A stretch of DNA of 64,000 nt from Bacteroidales bacterium. GTDB taxonomy: Bacteria; Bacteroidota; Bacteroidia; Bacteroidales; P3. The DNA lies in contig JAGBJI010000012.1 of the NCBI GenBank assembly GCA_017934545.1, forward strand, positions 1-64,000. The letters are read 5' to 3'. Each line of letters starts with the position of its first letter. The stretch's first letter is position 1. The position numbers and the translations under genes were made by a program. Positions 43,480 to 52,681 of the stretch are shown here, piece after piece. The notes under the pieces were generated by a model. It worked only from the letters and a program-made list of their open reading frames with translations. It did not search any database and was not told the DNA's origin.

Positions 43480-44439
43480 TTACGAATCGCCGTTGCGGAT
43501 AAAGGTATTGTTATCAAAATCAGGTATGACGCTGTCGGTAGAGGTCAAATCCTGCGAATAAATCTTGTGAAAACCCAAAGAAAGAGCAAAGTCCAGCACT
43601 TCGTTGTATTCCTTTTCGGTTATCTTGCGGTTAAGATTTGAATACGGCATTTGAAAAGGCGGATTGTACTGCGACATAAGCGACAAAGTAACGTTCGGCG
43701 ATAGTTCCCAAGCTATCTCGTCCAACACTTTTTTGCTGTTATCCGTGCATCCGGGCAAAATCAAGTGTCGTATTATCAGTCCGCTTTCTATGTTGCCGTC
43801 TATGTCGGTAAGAACGGACGAACCTTTTTGTCGGTACATCTCCTTGATTGCCGCTTTGGCTTTTTGAGAATAATCACGCACCGACGAATACTTCCGTCCC
43901 AACTCTTTGTCTGCATATTTCCAATCGGGCAGATATACGTCAACCGTTCCTTCTAACCCCTCCAACGTCTGTACATCTTCGTATCCGCCGCAGTTGTAGA
44001 CAATTTTTGGGAACAATCCCCTGTTGTTAACCTCTCTGATTAAGGCTTTCATAACGGGAAGTTGGTGCGTGGGCGACACAAATCCGAGTACGTTTTCGGA
44101 AGTTTGCAATACCTCTGTTATCTTGTCCGTAACCTCTGTCACGGTCGGGTAAAGATTTTTGGTATCAAGCGTATTGCACGATATTCTGTGGTTTTGGCAA
44201 AACAGGCATTGGCTGTTGCAATGCGAAAAAAATACATTGGTCACGCCTTTACTCCGGCTCAAAACAGGTTCTTCGCCTTTGTGGTTTATCACCAAGGCTA
44301 TTGCAAGGGATAAATCCAGCCTGCAAAACCCCTTTTCGCCTTTCAGACGGTTTACCCCGCACTTGTGCGGGCAAAGGGTGCAACATTGCAATTGACGGAT
44401 TTCCTCCGAAGTTAAACAGTTTAACAATTCATTGTCCAT
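43480..44439 (-). CDS. Radical SAM protein, AmrS-like
   Basis: A 319-residue enzyme with the radical-SAM iron-sulfur motif CxxxCxxC as C74, C78 and C81 in HCNSQCLFCQN, preceded by a second Cys group (CCTLCPHKCGVNRLKGEKGFC) as in pyruvate formate-lyase-activating-like and AmrS proteins. Later VYLPDWKYADKELG fits the same group. Substrate not known. It shares an operon with the RNase H gene, 5 bp away. Confidence 0.85.
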   Translation of the reverse strand: MDNELLNCLTSEEIRQLQCCTLCPHKCGVNRLKGEKGFCRLDLSLAIALVINHKGEEPVLSRSKGVTNVFFSHCNSQCLFCQNHRISCNTLDTKNLYPTVTEVTDKITEVLQTSENVLGFVSPTHQLPVMKALIREVNNRGLFPKIVYNCGGYEDVQTLEGLEGTVDVYLPDWKYADKELGRKYSSVRDYSQKAKAAIKEMYRQKGSSVLTDIDGNIESGLIIRHLILPGCTDNSKKVLDEIAWELSPNVTLSLMSQYNPPFQMPYSNLNRKITEKEYNEVLDFALSLGFHKIYSQDLTSTDSVIPDFDNNTFIRNGDS

Positions 44440-44444
44440 GGATT

Positions 44445-45104
44445 CTATTTTTTACGGCCGAAATCCGCAGGAATCTCGCTCCATCTTTCCGTATCCCACT
44501 TGAGAATTTGCGTTGTATAGGTATTGTTTGCCAGCCATTGCTCGGCACGGTGTATATACTCAAACAAATCGTGCGTTTTGGCATTGTCTTCAAGCTTGGT
44601 TTTGCATTTTTTCTGCATGACCCATTTCATTGCATTGACAGAATCGGTGTACAAAGGCTGGGGTAAGTTGTGGCGTTTTAAGTACGAAAGTCCGTGAACC
44701 AACGCCAAAAATTCGCCTATATTGTTCGTACCGTACGGATGACGGTAATAAAAGATTTGTTTTCCAGTCAAAATATGCACACCTCTGTATTCCATCACAC
44801 CGGGATTGCCGCTGCATGCAGCGTCTACGCACAACGAATCAATAACGGGCAATTGTCCTTGGTTGAACTCGTCTTTCAACCTTGCGGCAATATTGTTTGG
44901 TTGTGCGGAATCCTCTTCTTTTTTTATTTTAAAGTAATCGTAATACGGATTTTCATATGCTTGTTGTGCCTGAGTTTTGGTTTCAAACGATTTATATCGT
45001 GCCTGATGAAATCCTTCTATGCTTTTGCGGCATTCTTCCCACGATGTAAAGATACCTTTTTTTCTTCCCGACCAAACTACGTAATATTTTGTTTTTTTAG
45101 CCAT
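44445..45104 (-). CDS. rnhA: Ribonuclease H with N-terminal viroplasmin-like domain
   Basis: A 219-residue enzyme that removes RNA from RNA-DNA hybrids. N-terminal RNA/DNA-hybrid binding domain (YYVVWSGRKKGIFTSWEECRKSIEGF to about residue 50) and a C-terminal RNase H domain with its acidic residues in SLCVDAACSGNPG, GEFLALVHGL and LYTDSVNAMKWV. Length fits the Bacteroidetes form. Lies 28 bp after the long type IX cargo gene and 5 bp before the radical-SAM gene. Confidence 0.92.
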   Translation of the reverse strand: MAKKTKYYVVWSGRKKGIFTSWEECRKSIEGFHQARYKSFETKTQAQQAYENPYYDYFKIKKEEDSAQPNNIAARLKDEFNQGQLPVIDSLCVDAACSGNPGVMEYRGVHILTGKQIFYYRHPYGTNNIGEFLALVHGLSYLKRHNLPQPLYTDSVNAMKWVMQKKCKTKLEDNAKTHDLFEYIHRAEQWLANNTYTTQILKWDTERWSEIPADFGRKK

Positions 45105-45132
45105 AGCGTTGTTTTGCAGTATTGTGTTGGTT

Positions 45133-48100
45133 TCAGCGTATGAGTGTTATATCGCCTCCGCTTACATAAGTTTTGCCGCCCATGCAATGCACTTCCAACT
45201 TATAGAAATACACGCCCGAACTGCATTCATTGTTGCGGTACTTGCCGTCCCAACAGTCTTCGTTTTTTTCGGTTGCGAACACACATTCGCCCCATCGGTC
45301 ATAAATTCTGAAATCTACGGATTCTATATACTCCCCGCTTACACATACTATGTCGTTTTTGCCGTCTGCATTGGGCGTAAAAGCATTAGGGACGAATATA
45401 TTGGGTTTGCCGCACTGCACGTACTCAACCTCAACGCTTACACTGTCCGATTTCTTGCAGCCTTTTCCGTCAAAAACGTCCACGTAAAAGACAGTGTTTT
45501 CGTACGCCGTGCCTTTGGTAGTGTTGGATTGCGGGGTTTTAAGGTGTTTTGACGGTGTCCAACTGTATTTAAAGCCCGGAATATAGGTTGAACTCAAGGT
45601 TATGGTCTGTCCGTCGTAGATATGTACGGGGTCAACCGATACTTCAATGTCCGCAAGTTTATCTTCATAAGTTATTTCCGTACTGTCAACGGCCGAACAT
45701 CCGTTTTTATCGGTAACTGTCAGCGTATAAACACCCGAACACAAGTCTTCAATGTTTTTGGTCTGCTTTTGGTTGCTCCAAGAATAATAATACGGCGTTT
45801 CACCTCCGCTTACAGTTGTGTTTATCTTTGCAGAACATCCTTCAGGGCAAGGATTAATCGTTTTGTCAAACGCAATCAGCACCGTGTCCTGCACTCCTAC
45901 GGTTATGGTTTTGGTAAGCGAACAGTTGTTATTGTCAGTTACCGTCACCGTATACTCACCTTGACACAAATCTTTTATGAAACTAGTGTCCTGTCCCGTG
46001 TTCCAAAGGTAAGAAAACGGTGCTACGCCCATAGTCGGAATTATATTTACCCCTCCGTTGCACACAGTGTTGCATTTGGCATCAGTTATCGCCGATGAAA
46101 AAGCCACGGCCTGCGAAGCCGAAATGTTAAAACTCTTGGTTACGGTGCAGGCATCGTCGTTGTTATACACCTTTACAGTGTATGAACCTTGCGGAAGATT
46201 GCCCACAAAATTAGTATCCTTGTCCGAACATGACCATTGATAGTGGATATTTGAGGTATAATTGCAAGTTATTTCAGCCCATCCGTTGTTCTGTCCTGCA
46301 CATCCTTCGTTTTGATAAGTAAGCGTTACCTCTGGACCCGAATAATCCAAGATTATACTGTCCTGTCCCATACATCCGTTGGCATAAAAACGTACGTACA
46401 ACCGCTTATGGGCGGTGTCGTCTACGGTAACTGCGGTATTGTTTTGCGACAAAAGAATCGGTTTATTGAAATCCTGCGTCCACGAACACTCAAACGTACG
46501 GTTCATAACGTCGGGCAGAGTGTACGTATAGGGCAAAGAACAGAAATGAAGCGTATCGGGAAGATAACTTTCCATAGTATCAATGTCAACAAAACGGTAT
46601 ATGGTGTCCGTACAACCGCCGCTCGTCACCGTAACTGTGAACAATGTCGGCGATGAAACAACGGCATACGGATTTGAACCCGTACTGTCGTTAAGCAAAG
46701 AGGCGGGCGACCACGAGAAAGTAACGTCACCGCCGTCGTACAATGCCAAATTCTCAAACCCGATGTGCAACGGCTTTTGTTCGCATGTGGTCAGAGTGTC
46801 GGCAAACCACGCAGAATTGTTCAAAATAAGGACGTTCTTTGCTACCGTATCGCTTGTCTGACAACCGTTTTGTGAATACGCCGACATAGTTACGGTATAC
46901 AATCCCGCATTGTTGTATTTGTGGGTAGGATTTTTAAGATTTACTTTCGCCGAACCGTCACCGAAATCCCACACGAACGATTCTCCGCGTGAATAATTCT
47001 TAAAAGACAATTCCGATTGGCTGCATGATACGGGCAAAGTTTCAAAATCAGCGACGGCAAAGTCGTTGTTGATGCTGAATTTTGTAGAACTCATGTTGCA
47101 GTTTGTTGCATTGTTGGTAGTGGAATATGCACCTGAAGTCACAGGAAAGCCGTTTGTGCCGTTACAAGAAGCACATACCGTAAGGTAAAACGCACCGTAG
47201 CGGTCAAAACGCGAAGTTCCTCCGTCCACGTGGTCATTGCCTTGATACGCAACTTCGCTTTTCTCCCCGAAAAACGTAGCATAGTTCAGTGCCGTTGCGT
47301 CTTTTTCCATACACATTATATAAAAATCCGCTCCGTCCGTTGTTTTCATGTAAGCATCCGCCGTTGTCTCCAAATCAAATGTGCCTAAAGGCTGTTGCGA
47401 GAGTATATACTTGAATTGTCTTCCCCATCCTGCACAATAAATTCTGCCGCACATGTCAATATTAAAGCCGGATGGCGAAATATTGATACGGTTGTCACCC
47501 GTTCCGAATACGGTTGAAAAAATCAAAGTGTCCAAATTCTTTCCCAACTTGGCAACGAACTGCCCGCTGCCGGGTTTTGCATACTGTGCATTGTGGATAA
47601 GAGCCGAACCTTTTGCCTTGGTCTGACCGAAAATATAAGGAGTGTATTCTTTGTCCAAGCGTACGAAAAATGCTTGGTCGTACTGGTCTGAACCGAAATA
47701 AGTACATGCTTCCAACACCATGCCATTTGCCGAAACCAATGCAACGAATGCGTCGGTCGTTCCGCCGTTGAACGCCGTTTTGTACGCACCCTGTTTTACG
47801 GGAAAGTTACCCGAACACGTTCCTCCGCATACATAGGCACGGTTGTTGGCGTCCAAATCTATTGAATAGGCTGCGTCGCACGAGTTTCCGCCCAAATACG
47901 ACGAATAAATCAGAGTTGACAGGTTTCTGTCCATCTTAAAAACCACCGCATCCTGTTTTCCGCCGCTTGCAGGCTGAAAACTGCCTGTTGTAACGGGAAA
48001 ATTGTTTGAGAAAGTGCAGGATGCTATATATATGTTGTTGTTCTTATCCGCTGTTATCTCACCTCTTGCACAGTCACCGTAGTTTGCATAGAGCGAATCG

Positions 48101-49353
48101 TTGCCGAAATACACTTTATTGAACGCCGTAACGGCATATTCCTGCGTTATGTTGATTCCGTCGTTCTCGCTGCCGCCCATAAATGTGGAAGAAATTATTT
48201 TGTTTCCCTCCGCACTCAAAGTGGTTATGAATATATCTATACCTTTAGGATAATTGATGCTTGTTTCGTACGTAAGGGAATCGCCGCCCATGAAATACTT
48301 TTGGTAACATCCCTCTGTAATGGGAAAATCTTTGCTGCCCGTTGTACCGAAAACAACTACTTCGTTGTTATTGTTAACAACCATTGAGTGCGGCATCTCG
48401 GCTAACGTTCCTCCCAAGTAAGTTGAAAAAATCATGTTCTGACCCGTTGAGTCGTACTTTGTGATTACGCAATCCGCATTACCGCTGAAAATCTTTTCAT
48501 ACGCCCCTTCGGTTGTAGGATATTCGCCTCCGAAGGTTATGCCTCCGCTTATCATCAGATAGTGTTTATCATAGCACGAAGTCATACCCCAATTGTCAGA
48601 ATGTGAACCCGAATATGTGGAAAATATAAGTCCCGGGTCTATCACCAAGTCTGCACTCGGGTCAAATGTTTCCACATCATAACTTACCAAAAAGCCGCTG
48701 TCTGTCCGCTCAATAACATATTGTGCGGGTATGAATACTTTTTTGCCGTCTATGTACTGAAAAACTATAAGACTGTCTTCGTTTATCTCACCGCAGGATG
48801 TGACAACTATAAGTTTGCCGTTGCGTAAAAACACCTCTTCCGCACCTTTGTACAAAGTTTTTATGTCTTTGGTTCTTCCGTTGGGGTGAACAATGTAACT
48901 GTGCTTGGGCGAAGAGTTTTGAGAACTTATTTCCCAATCTACATAAGGGTATACACCGTTGTACGTTATGCTTTCAAAACCTCGTACATCGCACGCATGC
49001 TTACTTTTGTCATTACCCAAAAAATAGTTTGTATAACCTGACATTTTCTCTCCCGTACTTACACTTGCAGCATGGCTGTTGTAAGGATAAATACCCAGCA
49101 CTGCGAATTTTTCTTTGCCGTCTGTCTGCCTTTCCACCCCGTGCGGATGGAAGTATACGTTGTTGCTGTCAAGTACGGTAATGCTCAAACCCCGAAGGGT
49201 TGCATAAACACGGCCTTGGGTGAACGAACCTTTGAACAATATTTCCTTGTCCCATTGACCTTTGTTCTCTTCGTAACGCAGCATTCCGCCTTTTTGGGCA
49301 AAACCGCAAGTTATCACCGCCGTACAAACTAAAAACAGTATATATCTTTTCAT
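45133..49353 (-). CDS. Large type IX-secreted cell-surface protein with SBBP, PKD and SprB-like repeats
   Basis: A 1406-residue protein. Start at MKRYILFLVCTAVITCGFAQ; the earlier frame start gives no signal peptide. Order: N-terminal region, several SBBP beta-propeller-like repeats (ITKYDSTGQNMIFSTYLGG; VVFKMDRNLSTLIYSSYLGG), a PKD domain with FVWDFGDGS, three SprB-like repeats (for example GEYTVTVTDNNNCSLTKTI), and the gliding-motility/type IX CTD of type B (VPNAFTPNADGKND to the end). Such proteins cross the outer membrane by the type IX system and are attached to or released at the surface. No Por/Gld genes in the window. Confidence 0.9.
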   Translation of the reverse strand: MKRYILFLVCTAVITCGFAQKGGMLRYEENKGQWDKEILFKGSFTQGRVYATLRGLSITVLDSNNVYFHPHGVERQTDGKEKFAVLGIYPYNSHAASVSTGEKMSGYTNYFLGNDKSKHACDVRGFESITYNGVYPYVDWEISSQNSSPKHSYIVHPNGRTKDIKTLYKGAEEVFLRNGKLIVVTSCGEINEDSLIVFQYIDGKKVFIPAQYVIERTDSGFLVSYDVETFDPSADLVIDPGLIFSTYSGSHSDNWGMTSCYDKHYLMISGGITFGGEYPTTEGAYEKIFSGNADCVITKYDSTGQNMIFSTYLGGTLAEMPHSMVVNNNNEVVVFGTTGSKDFPITEGCYQKYFMGGDSLTYETSINYPKGIDIFITTLSAEGNKIISSTFMGGSENDGINITQEYAVTAFNKVYFGNDSLYANYGDCARGEITADKNNNIYIASCTFSNNFPVTTGSFQPASGGKQDAVVFKMDRNLSTLIYSSYLGGNSCDAAYSIDLDANNRAYVCGGTCSGNFPVKQGAYKTAFNGGTTDAFVALVSANGMVLEACTYFGSDQYDQAFFVRLDKEYTPYIFGQTKAKGSALIHNAQYAKPGSGQFVAKLGKNLDTLIFSTVFGTGDNRINISPSGFNIDMCGRIYCAGWGRQFKYILSQQPLGTFDLETTADAYMKTTDGADFYIMCMEKDATALNYATFFGEKSEVAYQGNDHVDGGTSRFDRYGAFYLTVCASCNGTNGFPVTSGAYSTTNNATNCNMSSTKFSINNDFAVADFETLPVSCSQSELSFKNYSRGESFVWDFGDGSAKVNLKNPTHKYNNAGLYTVTMSAYSQNGCQTSDTVAKNVLILNNSAWFADTLTTCEQKPLHIGFENLALYDGGDVTFSWSPASLLNDSTGSNPYAVVSSPTLFTVTVTSGGCTDTIYRFVDIDTMESYLPDTLHFCSLPYTYTLPDVMNRTFECSWTQDFNKPILLSQNNTAVTVDDTAHKRLYVRFYANGCMGQDSIILDYSGPEVTLTYQNEGCAGQNNGWAEITCNYTSNIHYQWSCSDKDTNFVGNLPQGSYTVKVYNNDDACTVTKSFNISASQAVAFSSAITDAKCNTVCNGGVNIIPTMGVAPFSYLWNTGQDTSFIKDLCQGEYTVTVTDNNNCSLTKTITVGVQDTVLIAFDKTINPCPEGCSAKINTTVSGGETPYYYSWSNQKQTKNIEDLCSGVYTLTVTDKNGCSAVDSTEITYEDKLADIEVSVDPVHIYDGQTITLSSTYIPGFKYSWTPSKHLKTPQSNTTKGTAYENTVFYVDVFDGKGCKKSDSVSVEVEYVQCGKPNIFVPNAFTPNADGKNDIVCVSGEYIESVDFRIYDRWGECVFATEKNEDCWDGKYRNNECSSGVYFYKLEVHCMGGKTYVSGGDITLIR

Positions 49354-49470
49354 ATTTGTATATGAATCTTTATCCGTTTGACATTGTACAGGCAAATTTA
49401 CAAAAATATCTTTTAATATAACGCTGAATATCAAAATATTTTATATTTTTGCAAAAATATGCTTCATTCT

Positions 49471-50022
49471 ATGAATAAACTGTTTGCAATTATATCCGTA
49501 TTTGTTTTGATTGTCCTTAATGCTGATTTGCACGCCCAATTGATACAATACGGAATACGGACACAGACAGATGTCCGCAATGAATCCATGCCTTTTAAAA
49601 ATTTTTCCGTAGGTCCCGAGTTTGACATCAACATTCCCGTTGTCGGATTCGGACTCTCGGCGTCGGCGATGTTTTCTTTGCAAAATTTAGAGCCGCGTAC
49701 GGACAATGTATTGGACGGCACGTACGAATATATTTACATTCCGTTTAATTTCAAATGGCGTATAGGCAGCAAGGTATGCCGCGGGGTAATAGCGGCAGGG
49801 CCTTATATGATGTTTCCTTTAGGTTCCGACGTAAAAAAAGAAGCCCTTTTGGAATCAAATTCCGAAGCTTCGCTTTGGGGAGCTAATATTCAGGCGGGTA
49901 TAGAGTTGTTCGGAAAATGGCGGTTGTCCGTCGGATACAGAAGCGATGCCTATCAATCGTCGTTGGAAGACTTGCTGCACCACGCACACGGATTTTACAT
50001 AGACTTTTTCTACGCATTTTAA
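49471..50022 (+). CDS. Small outer-membrane beta-barrel protein
   Basis: A 183-residue exported protein starting MNKLFAIISVFVLIVLNADLHAQ. I prefer this start to the ATG at 49459, which is only eight bases after a -7 box (TATTTTTG, 49444-49451). Mature part has eight alternating strands (GFGLSASAMFSL, YIPFNFKWRIG, GVIAAGPYMMFPL, WRLSVGYRSDAYQ), ending in FYIDFFYAF, so an eight-strand barrel of the OmpA/PorT-like size is expected. Divergent from the type IX cargo gene, and both may be linked in function (inference). Confidence 0.75.
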   Translation: MNKLFAIISVFVLIVLNADLHAQLIQYGIRTQTDVRNESMPFKNFSVGPEFDINIPVVGFGLSASAMFSLQNLEPRTDNVLDGTYEYIYIPFNFKWRIGSKVCRGVIAAGPYMMFPLGSDVKKEALLESNSEASLWGANIQAGIELFGKWRLSVGYRSDAYQSSLEDLLHHAHGFYIDFFYAF

Positions 50023-50049
50023 CCGCTTTTTTGCGGTTTTTAAATTTTC

Positions 50050-50147
50050 TTTTCTGAAAGTAAAATTAAAAAACATATGTATTTTTTCAAAAAAACATAT
50101 GAATTTTAATAAAAAAACATATGTTTTTTTTTAATGGTTTCTGAAAA
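50050..50147. repeat. CATATG intergenic element, three cores
   Basis: CATATG at 50074, 50096 and 50118, each 22 bp apart. Bounded by TTTTCTGAAAGTAAAATT and GTTTCTGAAAAG. The fourth unit is replaced by a long T run and AATGG. Confidence 0.85.
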
Positions 50148-50324
50148 GGATTTTTATAAACGCAATTTAAAACTCAATATACCTTAATATATATAAGGTA
50201 AAATTTCTGTTGCGGAAAATAAAAATACGAGGCAGCGGTTTTAAATCCAAAAACCCGACCGTAAACATACAACACCGTACCGTCAAAGAATAAAAACACT
50301 TGCCTTAAATAAAAACTAAAAAAC

Positions 50325-50355
50325 TTGTTCAGTTTAAAATTATTTCATATCTTTG
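50325..50355 (+). promoter_or_regulatory. Promoter of the methylmalonyl-CoA mutase gene
   Basis: TTG (50325-50327), 20-bp spacer, TATCTTTG (50348-50355), 39 bp before the ATG. Confidence 0.65.
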
Positions 50356-50394
50356 CAACCTAAAGACACTGAAAAATAATAAAACACTATAACA

Positions 50395-52545
50395 ATGAGA
50401 CCTAATTTTGAAAACGTGGACTTCAAAAGTCCTTACAAGTATGAAAACTTCCACGATTGGGAGAAAAAAGCAGGTAACCAGAAGAATTGGATGACACCTG
50501 AACAGATATTAGTCAAACCGGCCTACGGTGCAAGCGACCTTGAGGGCATGGAACATTTGAATTATGCTGCAGGTGTTGCTCCTTTTTTAAGAGGTCCGTA
50601 TTCCACTATGTACGTTATGCGTCCTTGGACCATACGCCAATACGCCGGATTCTCAACGGCGGAAGAAAGTAATGCGTTTTACAGACGTAATATTGCCGCT
50701 GGACAAAAGGGATTGTCCGTTGCATTTGACCTGCCTACGCACCGAGGCTACGATTCCGACCATCCGAGAGTTGTGGGCGATGTCGGCAAAGCGGGAGTTG
50801 CCGTTGACAGTATATTGGACATGAAGATATTGTTTGACCAAATAGATTTGGGCAAGATGTCCGTATCAATGACGATGAACGGAGCGGTTTTGCCTGTTTT
50901 GTCTTTCTATATCATCGCCGCTGAAGAGCAAGGCGTTAAACAGGAACAACTTGCAGGTACGATACAAAACGATATTCTTAAGGAGTTTATGGTGCGTAAC
51001 ACCTATATCTACCCTCCTAAACCGTCCATGAAGATAATCGCCGACATCTTTTCTTACACTTCCAAGCATATGCCGAAGTTCAACTCCATCAGTATCTCGG
51101 GCTATCACATGCAGGAAGCTGGTGCTACTGCCGACATTGAGATGGCGTACACCTTGGCCGACGGTTTGGAATATATAAGGGCAGGTATCAACGCAGGAAT
51201 GACGGTTGACGATTTCGCACCGCGTCTGTCTTTCTTCTGGGCAATAGGAATGAATCATTTCATGGAGATTGCCAAGATGCGTGCAGCGAGAATGATTTGG
51301 GCTAAACTGGTAAACCAATTCAACCCGAAGAATCCTAAATCGCTTGCATTGCGTACCCACTCGCAGACATCGGGCTGGTCGCTTACAGAGCAAGACCCGT
51401 TCAACAATGTGGGAAGAACATGTATTGAAGCCATGGGTGCTGCATTGGGACATACGCAGTCGCTTCACACCAACGCATTGGACGAAGCCATCGCCTTGCC
51501 TACCGATTTCTCGGCACGTATTGCCCGCAACACGCAGATATATATACAGGAAGAAACCAACGTTTGCAGGTCTTTGGACCCTTGGGCAGGAAGCTATTAT
51601 GTTGAATCGCTTACCCACGAGTTGGCACACCGTGCTTGGGGTCATATACAGGAAGTTGAGAAGTTGGGAGGAATGGCCGCAGCAATAGAATCGGGCGTTC
51701 CGAAGATGAGAATAGAAGAGTCGTCGGCAAGAAAACAATCGCGTATAGACGCAGGAATAGACACTATCTTGGGCGTTAATAAATACAGATTGGAACATGA
51801 AGATGCCATCGACACGCTTGAAGTAGATAACACCGCAGTGCGTGAAGCCCAGATTAAACGTTTGGCAAAATTGCGTACTGAAAGAAACGAAGACGATTGC
51901 CAACAGGCACTTGAAACCTTGTCAAACTGTGCCGCATCGGGCGAAGGCAACTTGTTGGAGTTGAGCATTGACGCTGCAAGAAAGAGAGCTTCGTTAGGAG
52001 AAATTTCTTATGCATTAGAAAAACATTTCGGACGTTACAAAGCAAAAATAAATTTGATTTCAGGAGTGTACAGTCAAGATACAAAGAACAATGATAACTT
52101 CAAACGCGCCCAGCGTATGTGCGATGAGTTCGCCGAAATTGAAGGACGCAGACCGCGAATAATGATTGCCAAGATGGGACAGGACGGTCACGACCGCGGA
52201 GCCAAGGTTGTTGCAACGGGTTATGCCGACATAGGATTTGACGTTGACATGGGACCGTTGTTCCAAACACCTGAAGAAAGTGCAAAACAAGCAGTGGAGA
52301 ACGACGTTCATATTTTGGGAGTAAGTTCTTTGGCTGCAGGTCACAAGACATTGGTGCCTCAAGTCATCGAAGAATTGAAAAAATTGGGACGCGAGGACAT
52401 CATAGTGGTTGCAGGCGGCGTTATACCTCCGCAGGATTACCAATTCTTGTTCGACGCTGGCGTTGCGGCTGTATTCGGGCCGGGAACAAAGATTGCAGAC
52501 AGTGCTGAAAAAATGCTGGAATTGCTTTTGCAGGCAAGAAAATAA
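50395..52545 (+). CDS. Methylmalonyl-CoA mutase, large catalytic subunit
   Basis: A 716-residue cobalamin-dependent mutase that interconverts succinyl-CoA and R-methylmalonyl-CoA. The substrate domain is recognised by [26 protein letters not shown] and the C-terminal B12 domain by [20 protein letters not shown] (the His coordinates cobalt), SSLAAGH and VVAGGVIPP. The size equals the active alpha subunit (MutB/ScpA). In most Bacteroidales a mutA gene precedes it; the upstream gene here is unrelated. So the enzyme either pairs with a distant MutA or works as a homodimer like E. coli ScpA. Strong terminator follows. Confidence 0.95.
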   Translation: MRPNFENVDFKSPYKYENFHDWEKKAGNQKNWMTPEQILVKPAYGASDLEGMEHLNYAAGVAPFLRGPYSTMYVMRPWTIRQYAGFSTAEESNAFYRRNIAAGQKGLSVAFDLPTHRGYDSDHPRVVGDVGKAGVAVDSILDMKILFDQIDLGKMSVSMTMNGAVLPVLSFYIIAAEEQGVKQEQLAGTIQNDILKEFMVRNTYIYPPKPSMKIIADIFSYTSKHMPKFNSISISGYHMQEAGATADIEMAYTLADGLEYIRAGINAGMTVDDFAPRLSFFWAIGMNHFMEIAKMRAARMIWAKLVNQFNPKNPKSLALRTHSQTSGWSLTEQDPFNNVGRTCIEAMGAALGHTQSLHTNALDEAIALPTDFSARIARNTQIYIQEETNVCRSLDPWAGSYYVESLTHELAHRAWGHIQEVEKLGGMAAAIESGVPKMRIEESSARKQSRIDAGIDTILGVNKYRLEHEDAIDTLEVDNTAVREAQIKRLAKLRTERNEDDCQQALETLSNCAASGEGNLLELSIDAARKRASLGEISYALEKHFGRYKAKINLISGVYSQDTKNNDNFKRAQRMCDEFAEIEGRRPRIMIAKMGQDGHDRGAKVVATGYADIGFDVDMGPLFQTPEESAKQAVENDVHILGVSSLAAGHKTLVPQVIEELKKLGREDIIVVAGGVIPPQDYQFLFDAGVAAVFGPGTKIADSAEKMLELLLQARK

Positions 52546-52569
52546 AATGTGAGATTATTCTTTTCATGG

Positions 52570-52609
52570 AAACCGTTTGTACTTTGACTTTAAGACAAAC
52601 GGTTTTTTT
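52570..52609 (+). terminator. Terminator of the mutase gene
   Basis: AAACCGTTTGT (52570-52580) pairs with ACAAACGGTTT (52595-52605), with a run of seven T. Confidence 0.85.
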
Positions 52610-52681
52610 GTTTTGAAAGAATAAAAAAAATGATTGACTTTTTGTAAACTTATAAATTTATCTGCCGTATAAGTAATTGCA

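Larger units (their letters stand above)
50023..50394. other. Intergenic region before the methylmalonyl-CoA mutase gene
   Basis: Holds a three-core CATATG element (50050-50147) and the mutase promoter (50325-50355). There is no small-subunit (mutA) gene here. Confidence 0.65.

Noticed and set aside
45622-46656. Chain of plus-strand frames of 60-158 codons
   Set aside because: All are antisense to the type IX cargo gene, with no signal of their own.
50866-51903. 345-codon minus-strand open frame
   Set aside because: Lies wholly inside the methylmalonyl-CoA mutase gene and has a Cys/His/Arg-rich composition typical of antisense frames.
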